This document shows positions 12,850 through 25,112 of a stretch of 64,000 bases of DNA, in pieces. Made by a program: the position numbers and the translations under genes. Each line of letters begins with the position of its first letter. Within the stretch, counting starts at the first letter, position 1. Location of the stretch: the NCBI GenBank assembly GCA_025531455.1, contig JAMYHL010000121.1, positions 1 through 64,000 of the forward strand, given 5' to 3'. Source of the stretch: Apiotrichum sp. Y4204 (lineage: Eukaryota; Basidiomycota; Tremellomycetes; Trichosporonales; Trichosporonaceae). A model generated the notes under the pieces. The model worked only from the letters and a program-made list of their open reading frames with translations, was not told where the DNA came from and made no database searches.

Positions 12850-13577
12850 TTAATAAGGGTCCCCAGTCTCCACCTCGCGCATATCAGTCTCGAGTTCGTC
12901 GCCGCGGCAGAGGCCCATGATGGCGATGACAAGAACCAGCACAAGCTGGAAGCAGTACAGGATCCACAAGATCCACGCAAACGCTTCGGCAGCTACGAGC
13001 TGGTGGCAGTAGACAAAGTAGCGGTGTCCGCAACGGATACCGCCACCAAGCACATTGGTCCAGGCTGCGGCACCAGCGAGCCAGAATACCCAACTGCGGC
13101 AATCAGAAGACTTTCCATTTTCGGTGATCTGACGGTAACTCACGTTATGAAGACGTAGAGAACGTTGGAGGCAATGCTGCCAAAGACGCCCATAAACTCG
13201 GTGAAAAAGGCAATAATGTACAGGAAGTTCATGAAGACCGTCCACCACGAGCAGAAGCTGACGAGTTAGCTAATCTGATATCCTGTCACGGCATCGTCTG
13301 CACTTACATGAGGTAGCGGAGACGAGCGACGAGGGAGCTGCTGGGAGCATTGTCGTTCTTGTTATACTGGGACACTGGCTGATTAGCATTTGTCTCATCT
13401 CAAGAGTGACAGAGATTACACTCACCGATCCAGGACGTGATACAACCCTCGACGGCCGCGAACATTAGCAGCACGGACGTCGTGCAGATGAGCCACAACG
13501 TCGTTGAGCGGCTCTGCCATTAGCTTATCGACCCCGCACAGTCTCACCTCGCGAGTGACTATGACGCGTCGGATCAT
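12850..13577 (-). CDS. MARVEL-type four-helix membrane protein
   Basis: Five exons (13577-13548, 13513-13426, 13374-13308, 13257-13144 and 13093-12850) give 180 residues. Four hydrophobic segments are visible: LWLICTTSVLLMFAAVEG, WTVFMNFLYIIAFF, VLYVFITWVFWLAGAAAW and FAWILWILYCFQLVLVLVIA. Spacing and the short polar ends fit the MARVEL-like fungal membrane proteins (eisosome or vesicle-associated in other fungi); no catalytic motif is present. The tail is short and acidic (DELETDMREVE). The acceptor of intron 2 must be the second of two close CAGs (CAGCCAG), because the first runs into a stop. It is convergent with BET2. Exact function is unknown. Confidence 0.75.
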
Positions 13578-14179
13578 GGTGGCTGGATATGGATATGTGC
13601 TGTAGCAGTAAGAGGTGTGCGCTAGGGTATTCTGTAGAGACTGGAGAGATGAATCTTTGCCGCTCCCTTCTATATCTATAGGCATCTCCGTCGTCGACAG
13701 GACCAGGAGATTCCGGTATTCTAGTTCTCGCGACAAACCATCAGCATTCCCCAAGACGTCGACGTCGCCTTTCGAATGCCGACGCCGAGCTCTCCTGACG
13801 TCAGTGGATACCTCCGAAACCCACTACGGACATACCTCGAGCCGGTGTGCCGCGTCAAGAGGCACCCATGCCATGGCCAAGAGTTGGGCGGCGTCGGTGC
13901 CGGCTAGGTCAATGACAGTGAGGACAAGGTATGCTGCTGTTGGAGCTTCCCTGACTGACGTGGCTGACGCAATGGAGAATGAGTCGCTCTTCAGATACCT
14001 CGTCCCTCGTCCCTTGTCCCTCGCCCCTCGACTCACGGCCGGAGGTTTTCTCATCAGTCGTTTGGGGACAAGCGCAACGGCCAACGCCGTCACTGTGGCC
14101 TTCGGTCTCGGCATACCCGGCCGCTCCAACGGCCTCGGACGTAACTTGTGCGATACATACATCTACTCTACCACATAGT
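13578..14179. promoter_or_regulatory. Region upstream of the MARVEL gene and downstream of PRE6
   Basis: A 602-nt gap. A plus-strand open frame (13615-14178) crosses it but has no recognisable domain and no supporting splice structure, so I call no gene. The first 100 nt upstream of the MARVEL start should hold its promoter. Confidence 0.5.
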
Positions 14180-15414
14180 CTACTGCACGCCGCTCTCCTC
14201 ACCAGGCACGGTGGCTCCTGGGGCGCCGGGGCCGCCGGGAGTGCTGGTGCCTGTAGCCGCACCGGAAAGAGTGCTGGCAAACATGGCAGCCTGGCCAGCC
14301 TGAGTGGCAGCCAGTCGTGCACGTTTGCGCTCCGCTTCAGCCTCCTTCTCCGACTCGATACCGGCGACAATGGCCTCAATCTCCGACTGCTCCAAGGACT
14401 GTTGTCAGCTTCGCTCAAACAGGTCAAGCGGCAAGACTTCCAAAGTGCACTCACCCGCACAACACCGAAGCTCTCCATGACCGAAATCTCAATATTCTTC
14501 GCGCCGGTTTGGACGACCTCCAGGAGCGACTTGACAGCGAGCTTGATGGAGGCGTCGCGGTCAAGATCCTCAGTGTAGTTCTTCTCCAGGAATTCGCGAA
14601 CCGTCTTCGACGCGCGACCGATGGCACAAGCCTGGAGTTAGTTTACAATTTACATTGCAAGGTTCGTGCTATTGGCTGCGTCGACAGCGCTTCAGGATGC
14701 CTGTTTGGCTACCTGCCCGCCATTGTCACAACAGCCTCGAAGACCGCAAGGAGCTCATGGCAGTCACGAAGAACTACACTGTGCGCAGACATGACACAAA
14801 GACGACTCACTTTCCAAGCAGAATAGATGCCACTGGGCTCGGTCATGAACAGGCGAGGAATGGTGTCGTTGGGGTCAAATCCAACAATCAATGTCGAGAT
14901 GCCGAAGGGGCGAACACCACCAGACTGGGTGTACTTCTGCTGGATCCCCGCAACGTGCTTGGTGATGTACTCGATGGTGACAGGGTCCTCCACCGTGAGA
15001 CGATGGGACTGGCACTCGACACGCGCCTTGTCAATGAGGATACGACCGTCCGCAGTGAGTCCCGCAAACGCGACACAGACGTGGTCATCAAGCATGGCGA
15101 CCTTGCGAACAGTACGGGGGTCCTGGAGCTGCAGCGTCGACTTCTTCTCCACACCAAGGACGACACACGACTTTCCGCGCACACCGACAGCGGCAGTACC
15201 ACGTTTCACGGCCTCGAGAGCGTACTCGACCTGAAAGAGCTGATTTGTTAGTAGGGAAACGGCGCCCAGCTCACATGTCCATCAGGGGAGAAGACCGTAA
15301 GGGCTGTCGTCAGCAGTGAACACAGCCATCAGTGGTGCGTTAGAGAACAGCAGTAAAGCGGTCTACTCCATCCAAGTTGTCCTTGAACTTACCGCGGTCG
15401 TAGGACCTCGACAT
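14180..15414 (-). CDS. PRE6: 20S proteasome subunit alpha 4 (PRE6 / PSMA7)
   Basis: Alpha-ring subunit of the 20S proteasome core. Five exons (15414-15393, 15303-15275, 15239-14811, 14631-14455 and 14398-14180) give 291 residues. The N-terminus [20 protein letters not shown] carries the proteasome alpha signature that gates the ring. The body matches alpha4 closely ([75 protein letters not shown]). The first two exons are tiny (22 and 29 nt), and no ATG in the long third exon could replace them without losing the signature. After about residue 245 there is a Glu/Lys helix and then a low-complexity Gly/Pro/Thr tail of about 35 residues that exceeds the usual family length. Confidence 0.96.
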
Positions 15415-15959
15415 GGTGTTCTAAACTGTAGTGATGTCTAGTTGCAAGGCCGCTCGTAGTTGACTGCAATGGGCTGCTGAACCGTATCCGTTTCCGCCAG
15501 CAGACCGATAGTATAAATCGCACAGACGAGAAGGGAAAAGCGACGATGTAGGTGCTACCTTCGACTTTGTCGTTGTTGTTGCTGAGGTTGTTGCTACTCC
15601 AAATGAGCTCGATGGTAGACACTATAGCGAGCAAGCGTCTGGCGTCTTGGTTGATGACGGTTGGCGTCATGGTGGCCTGGCTCTGACGCTGGCGACGCCC
15701 TGGCAGACGCGCGTCCTCCGCGCCCTACAGTGGAGGGGGTTACGGAATTATTTCTTGTGGCACAACACAGCTGCGGAGATTCTAGCCAACTCCGGGTGGC
15801 GATCTCTCGGATTGATACTTTAGGTGTGGGGGGTGCCCGAGATCCCGAGATTTGAATAAGGTCACCACATGGGTCCTCATGCCAGCATCGTCAACAGGAG
15901 GACAGGAGGTCTCATGATCATCCTATCACCACTTCGTCGTCCCCAAACACGTATTCAAC
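15415..15959. promoter_or_regulatory. Divergent intergenic region, PRE6 / membrane protein
   Basis: A 545-nt gap between two gene 5' ends. I see no TATA element close to either start and no coding exon. Confidence 0.5.
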
Positions 15960-16631
15960 ATGTCGAGGCAGATCCGCAAGAGGGAAACCAGGGCTGGAAA
16001 AGAACGGGAGGCGGAGAAGGAGGACAGTGAGCAATCCCAATACAAGCCTTCAGAAGCTAACCATAGCCCAACCGATCACAACTGAGGGTTTGTGACGAGT
16101 ATGTGAGTGTGCATGGCTGACAACAGAACAGGAAAAGATCATCCAAGAGTTCCGCGCGAAGGCTGAATCAAACAAGAAGGTGGGACGGCAAGTGCTCGAT
16201 GTCCTTGTGATCATTGGAATGTTCATGTAGGTCCAACACACTAGCTCATCGCTAACGACAGGTGCACGAGGCAAGCCGTGCGCTACACCGAGGCATCGGC
16301 GCCGCTCCTCCTCATCGTCCTTACAGTCTTGCAGACCCTGCTTCTCATCTTCTCGCTATCTCCCGGCTGGACCCCCATCGCGTTCTTCAACAACGTCGCA
16401 AACCAAAGGCATCAGCAGATCACCGCGTTTCAGCTCGTGCTCTTCATGGCCATCTTCTTTAACTTCCGCAAGAGCACTGCGATTCCGCCACCGACCATCA
16501 TCGACGTTCTCCGCTGGGCCCTTCCCGAGCTTATCGCTGGTGCGGTCGAATGGCAGCGTGGAAGTGAACGTGATTCTGAGCGAAACTTGGCAAACCTTGA
16601 GCAGCTGAAGTACAATCTCAAAGGTGCATAG
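15960..16631 (+). CDS. Small membrane protein of unknown function
   Basis: Three exons (15960-16026, 16127-16226 and 16262-16631) give 178 residues. I do not recognise a family. The first 45 residues are strongly charged (MSRQIRKRETRAGKEREAEK), then come hydrophobic segments around VLDVLVIIGMFM, APLLLIVLTVLQTLLLIF and LVLFMAIFFNF, followed by a conserved-looking WALPELIAGAVEWQRG stretch and a charged C-terminus. The last 40 bases of sequence separate its stop from the end of the convergent PPR gene. Short exons with strong GTGAGC/GTAGGT donors and CTGAC/CTAAC branch sites make the gene model credible even without a family. Confidence 0.72.
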
Positions 16632-16671
16632 GGCATCCTAGACATGTTGGAATAGGGATCCATCTATGTAT

Positions 16672-19035
16672 CTACTTGCTCTTAACGTATGTCAATTGCT
16701 TGGCCATATCGAGGTGCTGGGGAAGACCTTGCTCAATTCGGGTAAGGACGTGCTGGATTGTTTTGGGGTTCCGCCAGGAGAACTTAACGGGAATAGCGAC
16801 CTCGGCACTCGTCGGTGTCAAGCCCGCGGCTGGCATCTCGTTTATGAGCACGTCTAGGGCGTCGTCAGAGTGGCCGAGACGTGCCAAACATTCAATGTAT
16901 GCCGACCATACACGCCGATCGATAAGATTGTGTCGCTGTCCCCACGCCCAGATGCGTTTCGCACGCTCGTTCAACTCGGCATAGCCGCACGTGTCCAGCG
17001 CAACACTTAGAGCGGTGCTGAATGCCGCCTGTGCCGATTCAGGAGACATTGTCTCAGTAACCACTGCCCGACGACGAACAATGTCGTTCCAAACATCCAT
17101 CGCCTCAGAGTATGCGTTCACACTAGAGAGAGCATCCATCAAGGACACAAGCAGAGGCAGATCGACCTGGATTGTCGGATCCAGGCTCACCAAGCGATGG
17201 ATGTCGTGAGTCGCGGTTGTCAGGGCATCGACAGCAAATCCGGCCTCGGCAGGAGACAATCGGTGTTTGTTGCGGGTGACCTTCTTGCTCAACGACGCGT
17301 ATGACTTGAGAAGCGAGGTAAGGATTGTCGCGTCAGGCTCGTGTCCTGCATTGCGCATGTCTTCCAACATGCTAATGACATAGTCCGGAGGCGCAACGTT
17401 CGACCCAGGAAAGTCGAGGATAATGAATTTGGTGATGATGTGAGTGTATTGACGATGAGTGAGTGTTTTCTTCGCCAAAGGATGGAGATGTGTGTACACA
17501 TCATACGCCTGGGGGTGGTCGCGCGAAATGGACATGGTGTCAACGATGTAATGGGTAACGTCCTGCGGATCCAGCTGAACCCTTCGGGTACGAGCCGAGT
17601 CGGCCAACTCCATTGCGATGTCTGGTGCAGGTGGCTCTGCGCGGTCACACGCACGCAACAGCGTATTGTATACTCCGGTAACTGCCTCCAAATCGCGGCG
17701 TCGATTGAGTTCCCACGCAGGAGTTGCCACAAGATCGTCGTATACTTGCATTGCCTGCGCAAGATGTGGCGGTTTGGGCGAACAAAGCTTTGCGATGAGC
17801 TGTTGCGCAAGGTCGGCAGTCATGAATGGTGCACGCTTTCGGGCCGCCTGATACACGATGAAGGCTGTTTGTAGATCGGAGGTGGCGAGGACGTTGGATA
17901 CCAGGCGAGACCACGCTGAAGGGGAAGGATCGCGACCAGTTGAGCGCGAGATGTCGTCCACGATTCGCAGAAGCGGCTCAGCTCCAACCAATTCACCTTG
18001 CGCCACCAGACCGGCCAGACGGTGTTGCACAAGATAGACGAAGACGGATGCCGACATGTCGGATCCATACGGGAGGCTGCGAATTGCTGCTTCAACGCCT
18101 TCAGGATTGTCCCTCGCCATCTCCACAGCGATAACACTACGGCCAACTTCGCGGGCAAGGTCGCCATCGGGAATGTCATCGGGTCGTGGCCAGCTTTGCG
18201 AAAGTGCCTTCGCCGAGTCGAGTTCTCCGCGCATGAGGTAATATGCGACAAGCTGCATCTCGACCCAGGGACCCTGCTGAACGCCGGAAGCCTTCATCTG
18301 AGCCAAAATGTCGACGAACTCGGGACTCCTCGCCTCGCGGGTGGTCGACACCAGTGGCGCGAGCAATGCGGCAAAAAGTCGATCAGTGTCTTGACCAACG
18401 CGCTTTGCGGTCTCGATGGTTTCGTTAATTAGACGCCGGCGGTCCTTGTAATGCGGTGCTGTTGCAGCACCGGTCGCAATCGCTGCCCATTCTTCCTCGC
18501 CTAGGGAGCCGCCAGCCTTGTACAGGGTGCGAGTGAGCCGAAGTGCCTCATCAACGTCACCATAGGTGCTGCAGCCAACGATCATGGCACTGTACATCCC
18601 CTCCGCGGGATGTACTCCATGAACGCTCTCCAGGTCGGCCCATATACGTTTGCGCAGCGCATGTGCTCTACTTGTTGACCGATCTGCGAGCGCCAAGAGA
18701 ACATTCGCAATGTCGCTGGAGGTGAGCTGCTCCCCATCAAGGCTGTCGTAGGCCTTAACAAGCGCAGACAGCTGTCCGGGACCAAGTGCGCCGAGAACTG
18801 CGCTGCGTCTGCTGCTAATAGCTGGTTTACGATTGCGAAGGAACAGGTCGACGAACCCAGGGCGGGCGCGCGTCGAGCCAAACTCGCGAACCTGCTGAGC
18901 AGCAAGGGTGCCGGGTCCCGGCCCGGCAGGACATGGAGCAGGCGGGGTGGCGGATGGGAGCCGAGACGCAAAGCGCGCGGCGGCGGTTTGCCGGCGTACC
19001 AGGCTCAGAGGGTTGAGACGGGCTCGAAACGGCAT
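16672..19035 (-). CDS. Pentatricopeptide-repeat protein, probably mitochondrial
   Basis: A single 787-codon exon. The N-terminus (MPFRARLNPLSLVRRQTAAA) is basic, Ser/Arg-rich and free of acidic residues, as in a mitochondrial presequence. The rest is helical with repeating PPR-like pairs, for example GVYNTLLRACDRA, HRQYTHIITKFII, DATILTSLLKSYA, YSEAMDVWNDIVRR, RVWSAYIECLARLGHSDDAL. Such proteins usually bind organellar RNA and act in its processing, stability or translation. The frame is open further upstream to 19077, but only with a TTG; the first ATG is at 19035. I cannot name an orthologue. It ends 40 nt from the convergent membrane-protein gene. Confidence 0.82.
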   Translation of the reverse strand: MPFRARLNPLSLVRRQTAAARFASRLPSATPPAPCPAGPGPGTLAAQQVREFGSTRARPGFVDLFLRNRKPAISSRRSAVLGALGPGQLSALVKAYDSLDGEQLTSSDIANVLLALADRSTSRAHALRKRIWADLESVHGVHPAEGMYSAMIVGCSTYGDVDEALRLTRTLYKAGGSLGEEEWAAIATGAATAPHYKDRRRLINETIETAKRVGQDTDRLFAALLAPLVSTTREARSPEFVDILAQMKASGVQQGPWVEMQLVAYYLMRGELDSAKALSQSWPRPDDIPDGDLAREVGRSVIAVEMARDNPEGVEAAIRSLPYGSDMSASVFVYLVQHRLAGLVAQGELVGAEPLLRIVDDISRSTGRDPSPSAWSRLVSNVLATSDLQTAFIVYQAARKRAPFMTADLAQQLIAKLCSPKPPHLAQAMQVYDDLVATPAWELNRRRDLEAVTGVYNTLLRACDRAEPPAPDIAMELADSARTRRVQLDPQDVTHYIVDTMSISRDHPQAYDVYTHLHPLAKKTLTHRQYTHIITKFIILDFPGSNVAPPDYVISMLEDMRNAGHEPDATILTSLLKSYASLSKKVTRNKHRLSPAEAGFAVDALTTATHDIHRLVSLDPTIQVDLPLLVSLMDALSSVNAYSEAMDVWNDIVRRRAVVTETMSPESAQAAFSTALSVALDTCGYAELNERAKRIWAWGQRHNLIDRRVWSAYIECLARLGHSDDALDVLINEMPAAGLTPTSAEVAIPVKFSWRNPKTIQHVLTRIEQGLPQHLDMAKQLTYVKSK

Positions 19036-19495
19036 CCGCTTTTGATGAAGATGAGTGAGTTGCAAATTGAAACTCAAGACGGAGTTCTAGTCGCGTCGTC
19101 GGGAATGCAAGAACAGGATGGACACTGACAGATGCGAACAATCCGGTACAGTCCCCACTGGCAGCACGTGATTTAACTCTGAGCAATGACGTGTAGTTTC
19201 TGAGACTGCTCGGACTTGCCCTCTAATCCGCCACCCAAATGTTAAAAAGGGCTCTGGTAGCTCTGACCCAAATTACACGTTTTTACTTTTTGACATTGCA
19301 CCTCCCTCATCGCTCTGCACCACCCACTTCTTGGCCAACTTCGATTTGAAGACAAGGACATCTCCACAACGGCTTCGCGACAACATTCTCGACTCTCCAC
19401 ACTATCGAAAAGTTCCGGAGTGACAAGCAAAGCGCGGACGCGAGCAAAACTCGATATCTATAACAACTTAATACTCCGGAGACAAGACTGGCAAG
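19036..19495. promoter_or_regulatory. Divergent promoter, PPR gene / DRG1
   Basis: A 460-nt gap between two gene 5' ends. It contains a CACGTG at 19165-19170. No coding exon is apparent. Confidence 0.5.
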
Positions 19496-21216
19496 ATGAC
19501 GACCGCGCAGAAGGTGAGTTCCACTGCCGGCTTTACGATCTTGTGCTGACATCGCGTGACCTCGCTGTGAACGATTCCATTCTCAATGATTTCTTTTCGA
19601 ATGATGTAGATCAAGGACATTGAGGAGGAGATGGCGAAGACCCAGAAGAACAAGGCCACAGAGTGAGTGTGACGAGAGCCAGCTCTTCATATGGGGGGAA
19701 TCTGACGGTATAGGTACCATCTCGGACAGCTCAAGGGTACGTATGTTGCGGCAGCATTCTGGTCAACAAAACCATGAGGTCTCCTTGGCTGTCAATACTC
19801 ACACTGCAGCCAAGCTCGCAAAGCTCCGTCGTGAACTGATCACTCCCACGGGTGGTGGTGGCGGTCCCGGTATTGGCTTCGACGTCGCGCGCAGTGGACA
19901 AGCCACTATTGGATTTATTGGATTCCCTAGTGAGTACCGGCCTTGAGTGGTCTAGACTCCCCACCATGGGGTCGAGATGGAACAACGCGATGGAGACTAA
20001 TCTGCAGGTGTCGGAAAATCGACGCTCATGTCAGGACTGACGTAAGTTCCTTCATGGTGCTAGTGGGGATGAGAAGCAAGCGAGCACGAGATGCCAGACG
20101 GGCAAACCAAGAAAGCGCATCGAGAGTCCCGAGTGCAGCTTGCCAGGTGGCCAAGCTGAGGGCGTACCGCAATTGCCATGGCGCATCTTTGCAAGCGAAA
20201 AGATCTTGTCATGCTGACACTGCAGTGGAACGGAGTCCGTTGCTGCCTCCTACGAATTCACAACTCTTACGACGGTACCGGGAACAATTGTGTACAACGG
20301 TGCGCGGTTGCAGATTCTTGATCTTCCCGGTATTATTCAAGGAGCGAAGGATGGAAAGGGTCGTGGTAAGCAGGTCATTGCAGTTGCACGAACCTGTAAC
20401 CTCATCTTCATCGTTCTCGACGTCCTCAAGCCTCTTGCAGACTTGGCAATCCTAACAAACGAGCTGGAGGGCTTCGGCATTCGTCTCAACAAGAAGCCCC
20501 CCAACATCACTGTCAAGAAGAGGGAGACCGGTGGTCTCTCCATCATCAACACTGTTCCCCTCACGAAGATTGACCCAGCGGAAATTAAGGCCGTGTGCTC
20601 CGAATACCGTCTGACATCGGCTACCATCACCATCCACGAGCCGGAATGCACGATTGAGGACTTCATTGACGTGGTTGAGGGCAACCGGTGCGTTAATCGC
20701 GACGGTGTCCTCACGTTGGCTGACTTCTAGTGTTTACATCCCCTGTCTGGTCGTTTTGAACAAGATTGACGCCATTTCTATCGAGGAGCTGGACCTCTTG
20801 TACAAGATTCCTAACTCCGTACCAGTGTCGTCCAAGAACTGGCTCAACATCGACGAACTCCTCGAGGTCATGTGGGAGAAGCTGGATCTTGTCCGAGGTG
20901 AGTGACTGTGTCGTTGGAGACTTTGGAGTTTCGGGGTCCTAACGTGGTTCAGTATACACGAAGCCCAAGGGAAAAAAGCCCGATTACACTCAGCCCGTCG
21001 TTTTGCGCCGTTCCAAGTGCCGAGTTGCGGACTTCTGTGATGCCATTCACAAGGATATCAAGAACCAGTTCAAGCATGCCATCGTTTACGGGACCTCAGC
21101 CAAGCACTCCCGTGGCCAGAAGGTCGGCCTGGACCATGTTTTGGAGGATGAGGAGTAAGTCGCCTGCATAGTGCGGTACTGACCTTCGCAGCATCATTAC
21201 CCTCTTCAAGCGCTGA
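19496..21216 (+). CDS. RBG1: Developmentally regulated GTP-binding protein 1 (DRG1 / RBG1)
   Basis: OBG-HflX-type GTPase that with its DFRP1/Tma46 partner relieves stalled ribosomes. Nine exons (19496-19513, 19610-19662, 19714-19736, 19810-19929, 20008-20041, 20226-20687, 20731-20897, 20953-21154 and 21192-21216) give 367 residues, exactly the family length. The P-loop GFPSVGKST (about 68-76) is split between exons 4 and 5. Other G motifs are [16 protein letters not shown] (G3), the insert S5D2L region, VVLNKID (G4) and the C-terminal TGS domain ([31 protein letters not shown]). The gene is unusually intron-rich at its 5' end, with exons of 18, 23, 34 and 53 nt. The last exon adds only IITLFKR. 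Confidence 0.97.
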
Positions 21217-21763
21217 GCTGGGCACATGTTTGGTCGAGTCTCCGACTTCGTGGGCTGTGGGGTTCCGTAGATAGACGCTGCACGTGAGGCATCAGATCGT
21301 TGAGATGTCTGGCGAGGAGCACCTTAGTACTGAGGAAATGCAACAAGACATTGTCTTCAGCGCACATCAGACAGAAAAAGGTCAAGAGCCGAGCCGCTGC
21401 GCAGAGCATTTGAGTGATGGTTGAAAAGACAATGTACCATCAGGCGCGACTCGTTGATAATCATTAGCTTCCGAATGCAGTTCCTGAACCGTATATACCG
21501 TATACTTATACCGTATTCAAACCATGGAATTGATTCCGTGTTTAATAGCTTCAAGCCCGAGAACCCATCACCGCCTGAATAGACGCGACTGACTTTTTCA
21601 TACAAACACCACCGCATAACTCATGTGACCCATACACAAACCCGCCCTGTCCGCCCACCCTGGAGCCTCTCCAGCCCGATTCAAAACATGACTCTGTTGG
21701 CTCCTCATCCTCATCGTTCTTCTCCATTCTGTGACAGATCACTCCCCATCACTATAACCCATC
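21217..21763. promoter_or_regulatory. Region between DRG1 and Aurora kinase
   Basis: A 547-nt gap: 3' flank of DRG1 followed by the promoter of the kinase gene. AT-rich just downstream of 21430. No gene seen. Confidence 0.45.
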
Positions 21764-23132
<1,369 letters not shown>

Positions 23133-24432
23133 ACGACTGTGTGGTATGTATCTTGTTGTATGTCAACTCATTGGCGACTCCGGGCAGCCATGCTTATCTG
23201 TTGGTTTGGTGTGGCAGACCAATACCACCGTCTGGCCACTGCAAATGGAGGACAGTGGAAGTCTCAATGTGAGTAAGAGCACACAAGAGCCATGGAGCTA
23301 CAAAGAAACGTGCGAGGGCTCGTGGCAAGTTTCACGCCTTGCTATCCTCCACCATTTGTTACTTAACGTCCCTGACAATGCCACGTTGGCTGGTGTGAGG
23401 AAGAGGCCAATCTAGTTGGGGAGGAAGCTGTGCTAAGTGACGCGCAAGGCGAGTAAGAAGTCGTCGAGAGACGGTGTTGCTTCTTCTGTTCATCGGGGTT
23501 TCGGTCAGTGACTAAAGAACGTTCAGTGCCACTTCAATTTGATTTAATCAGAAGATGCTTAAGTGGTAATTGCCACTGTGGGTACAACCGAAGGGCGATG
23601 GATATCATCATGGGACGATACCATGATGGCGTCGATCACCATACGGACTGCGATTTGGAATTGTCACTGTCTGTTCAGACGTGGCATGGGACGACGAGGC
23701 AATACAGTGCTCCGACCTCTGAACAACGTTTCCTGACCGCCCAACAAAGATGATCCACGCGCATGTGGCCAGGACCGTTAACTGAAGCACTGGGTCTCAC
23801 TCACTGCACTGCCTCTCCGCGACGAGCGGCTTACACAAAGATCTTGGAGGATCATAAAACCCCCGAGTTCCAAGCTTGCTGTGCTGGTCGATTGTTTGCC
23901 ACACTAACTTGTTACTCTGCCTCCTTCTCACAGCAATCGCTCAAGTTCCTGTGATTGGATTATTCCGAACGGGAGAACCGAGCACAAGTTCGTTTTTAGA
24001 AGCATGGAGCCTTCTTCACAAGCATTGATCGTCATTGGAAGAACACACCTACGTACAACGAACAATGATGCTTCAGCCCCCTCTGTTGCTAGCAGCTCAT
24101 TCCAGTTCCACGCTCATGCTCCTCCGATAAATGAACATGCCCTACATCGTTTACTGATAGTGGAGGGGCACTGGGCGCAGATGACAAGGCGCATGGGCGC
24201 AGTGCCTGTGCCCTTGGCGCCGCGAGGCTATTGCATCGGGCTTCCCTCGTTCCTCATCGGTCGTGGTTCTCCAAGCAGCCGGTAGAGGTCAGACGCGAGA
24301 GGATGTCGCGCATAAAAGACGGCGGGAGGAGGGATTGACTCCTCAGCCTGATCTCCCCGTCCCAGAGCGCCACCACCAACCTCCTCGCCGCCATCGCATA
24401 CCTTGTTCCAACACCAAACCTCTACACTCGAC
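23133..24432. other. 1.3 kb without a recognisable gene
   Basis: 3' flank of the Aurora gene and 5' flank of the first microprotein gene. Open frames are short and lack splice support. The last 120 nt carry a TATA-like element and a C/T-rich leader belonging to the microprotein gene. Confidence 0.5.
24312..24318 (+). promoter_or_regulatory. TATA-like element of microprotein A
   Basis: ATAAAAG about 115 nt upstream of the ATG at 24433, followed by a C/T-rich and CCAAC-containing leader typical of fungal 5' UTRs (CCAACACCAAACCTCTACAC). Confidence 0.45.
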
Positions 24433-24578
24433 ATGTCCGACGAACTGTGCGAAATGACCGGAAGTAGGTTGCCCCTGTTCCGCCCGTGCTCATGTCAGAG
24501 GCCTGCGTGTGGATCTATTCGGACGAGACCAATACGTACCAGTGCACCTGGTGTCGCCGGCTCGTTCAGGGCACTTGA
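24433..24578 (+). CDS. Four-cysteine microprotein A (36 aa), unknown family
   Basis: Two exons, 24433-24463 and 24499-24578, separated by a 35-nt GTAGGT...TCAG intron in phase 1, encode 36 residues. It starts MSDELCEMTG, then KACVWIYSDE, then TNTYQCTWCR, and ends RLVQGT. Cysteines are arranged C-x6-C-x12-C-x2-C, compatible with a small zinc-binding knuckle. There is no signal peptide. The evidence that it is a gene is its relative on the opposite strand at 24924-25112. That copy shares DELC, a CV pair and TYxCTxC, and has its intron at the same position and phase (one residue plus a split codon before the second Cys). A TATA-like element lies upstream. I know no family with this pattern. Confidence 0.55.
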
Positions 24579-24923
24579 GTCGCAGAGCCCCCTCACCCAC
24601 GCCACATAGCGCGTCGTTTCTAAATGATGAATTATGAGTTACGATTATCAGTGCAAGAGTTCACGTGTTCAGTTACCGCTTGTCTCTGTTCACAGGGCGT
24701 CAGAATGCCGGGTGAATTTGCCACCTGAGTTGGTCGCGAGCTGGTCTCCGATACGGGGATACACATGCTTCTGCGGCGAATACATACAGTGGTTGAGTAT
24801 GGGTACAATGTTGGCGCCTGTTTCTTGCCCCTTCGTGACACTTTGACGGTCGCATTCTCAACGCCAGTCACTCTGTTTTCGGTCCGTGAGGACCTGAGAA
24901 CCCGAGGTGACGGACACCCGAAT
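24579..24923. other. 345-nt convergent spacer between the two microprotein genes
   Basis: Shared 3' flank. No coding signal seen. The tail-to-tail layout means that the two transcripts could overlap here. Confidence 0.4.
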
Positions 24924-25112
24924 CTAGAGGTCGAAGGTCATGATCTGCCCACAGCGTGTGCACTCGTACGTCATCTCCGTGCCGAACACGTAACGGAGAA
25001 CACAGAGAGCTGGGTGTCAAGACGGGTAATGGAACACGGAGCACGAGGTTGTCACACACGCACCTGTATAGTTGGAGGCAGGGCAGAGCTCGTCGGGTGT
25101 ATAGGGGGTCAT
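24924..25112 (-). CDS. Four-cysteine microprotein B (44 aa), unknown family
   Basis: Two exons, 25112-25064 and 25009-24924, with a 54-nt GTGCGT...CCAG intron in phase 1, encode 44 residues: MTPYTPDELC, PASNYTALCV, LRYVFGTEMT, YECTRCGQIM, TFDL. The pattern is C-x8-C-x13-C-x2-C. It aligns to microprotein A at DELC, at CV and at TY(Q/E)CT(W/R)C. The intron splits the codon two residues before the second Cys in both. It lies tail-to-tail with microprotein A, 345 nt apart. There is no secretion signal or hydrophobic helix, so a small intracellular metal-binding protein is the simplest guess. A TATAAG element is present roughly 260 nt upstream of the ATG, so the 5' UTR may be long or spliced. Confidence 0.52.

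Noticed and set aside
13615..14178. 187-codon plus-strand open frame between the MARVEL gene and PRE6
   Set aside because: No domain, low-complexity Arg/Ser composition, overlaps the MARVEL promoter, no splice or TATA support.
19036..19077. N-terminal extension of the PPR protein to 19077
   Set aside because: The frame begins with TTG; the first ATG (19035) starts a good mitochondrial presequence.
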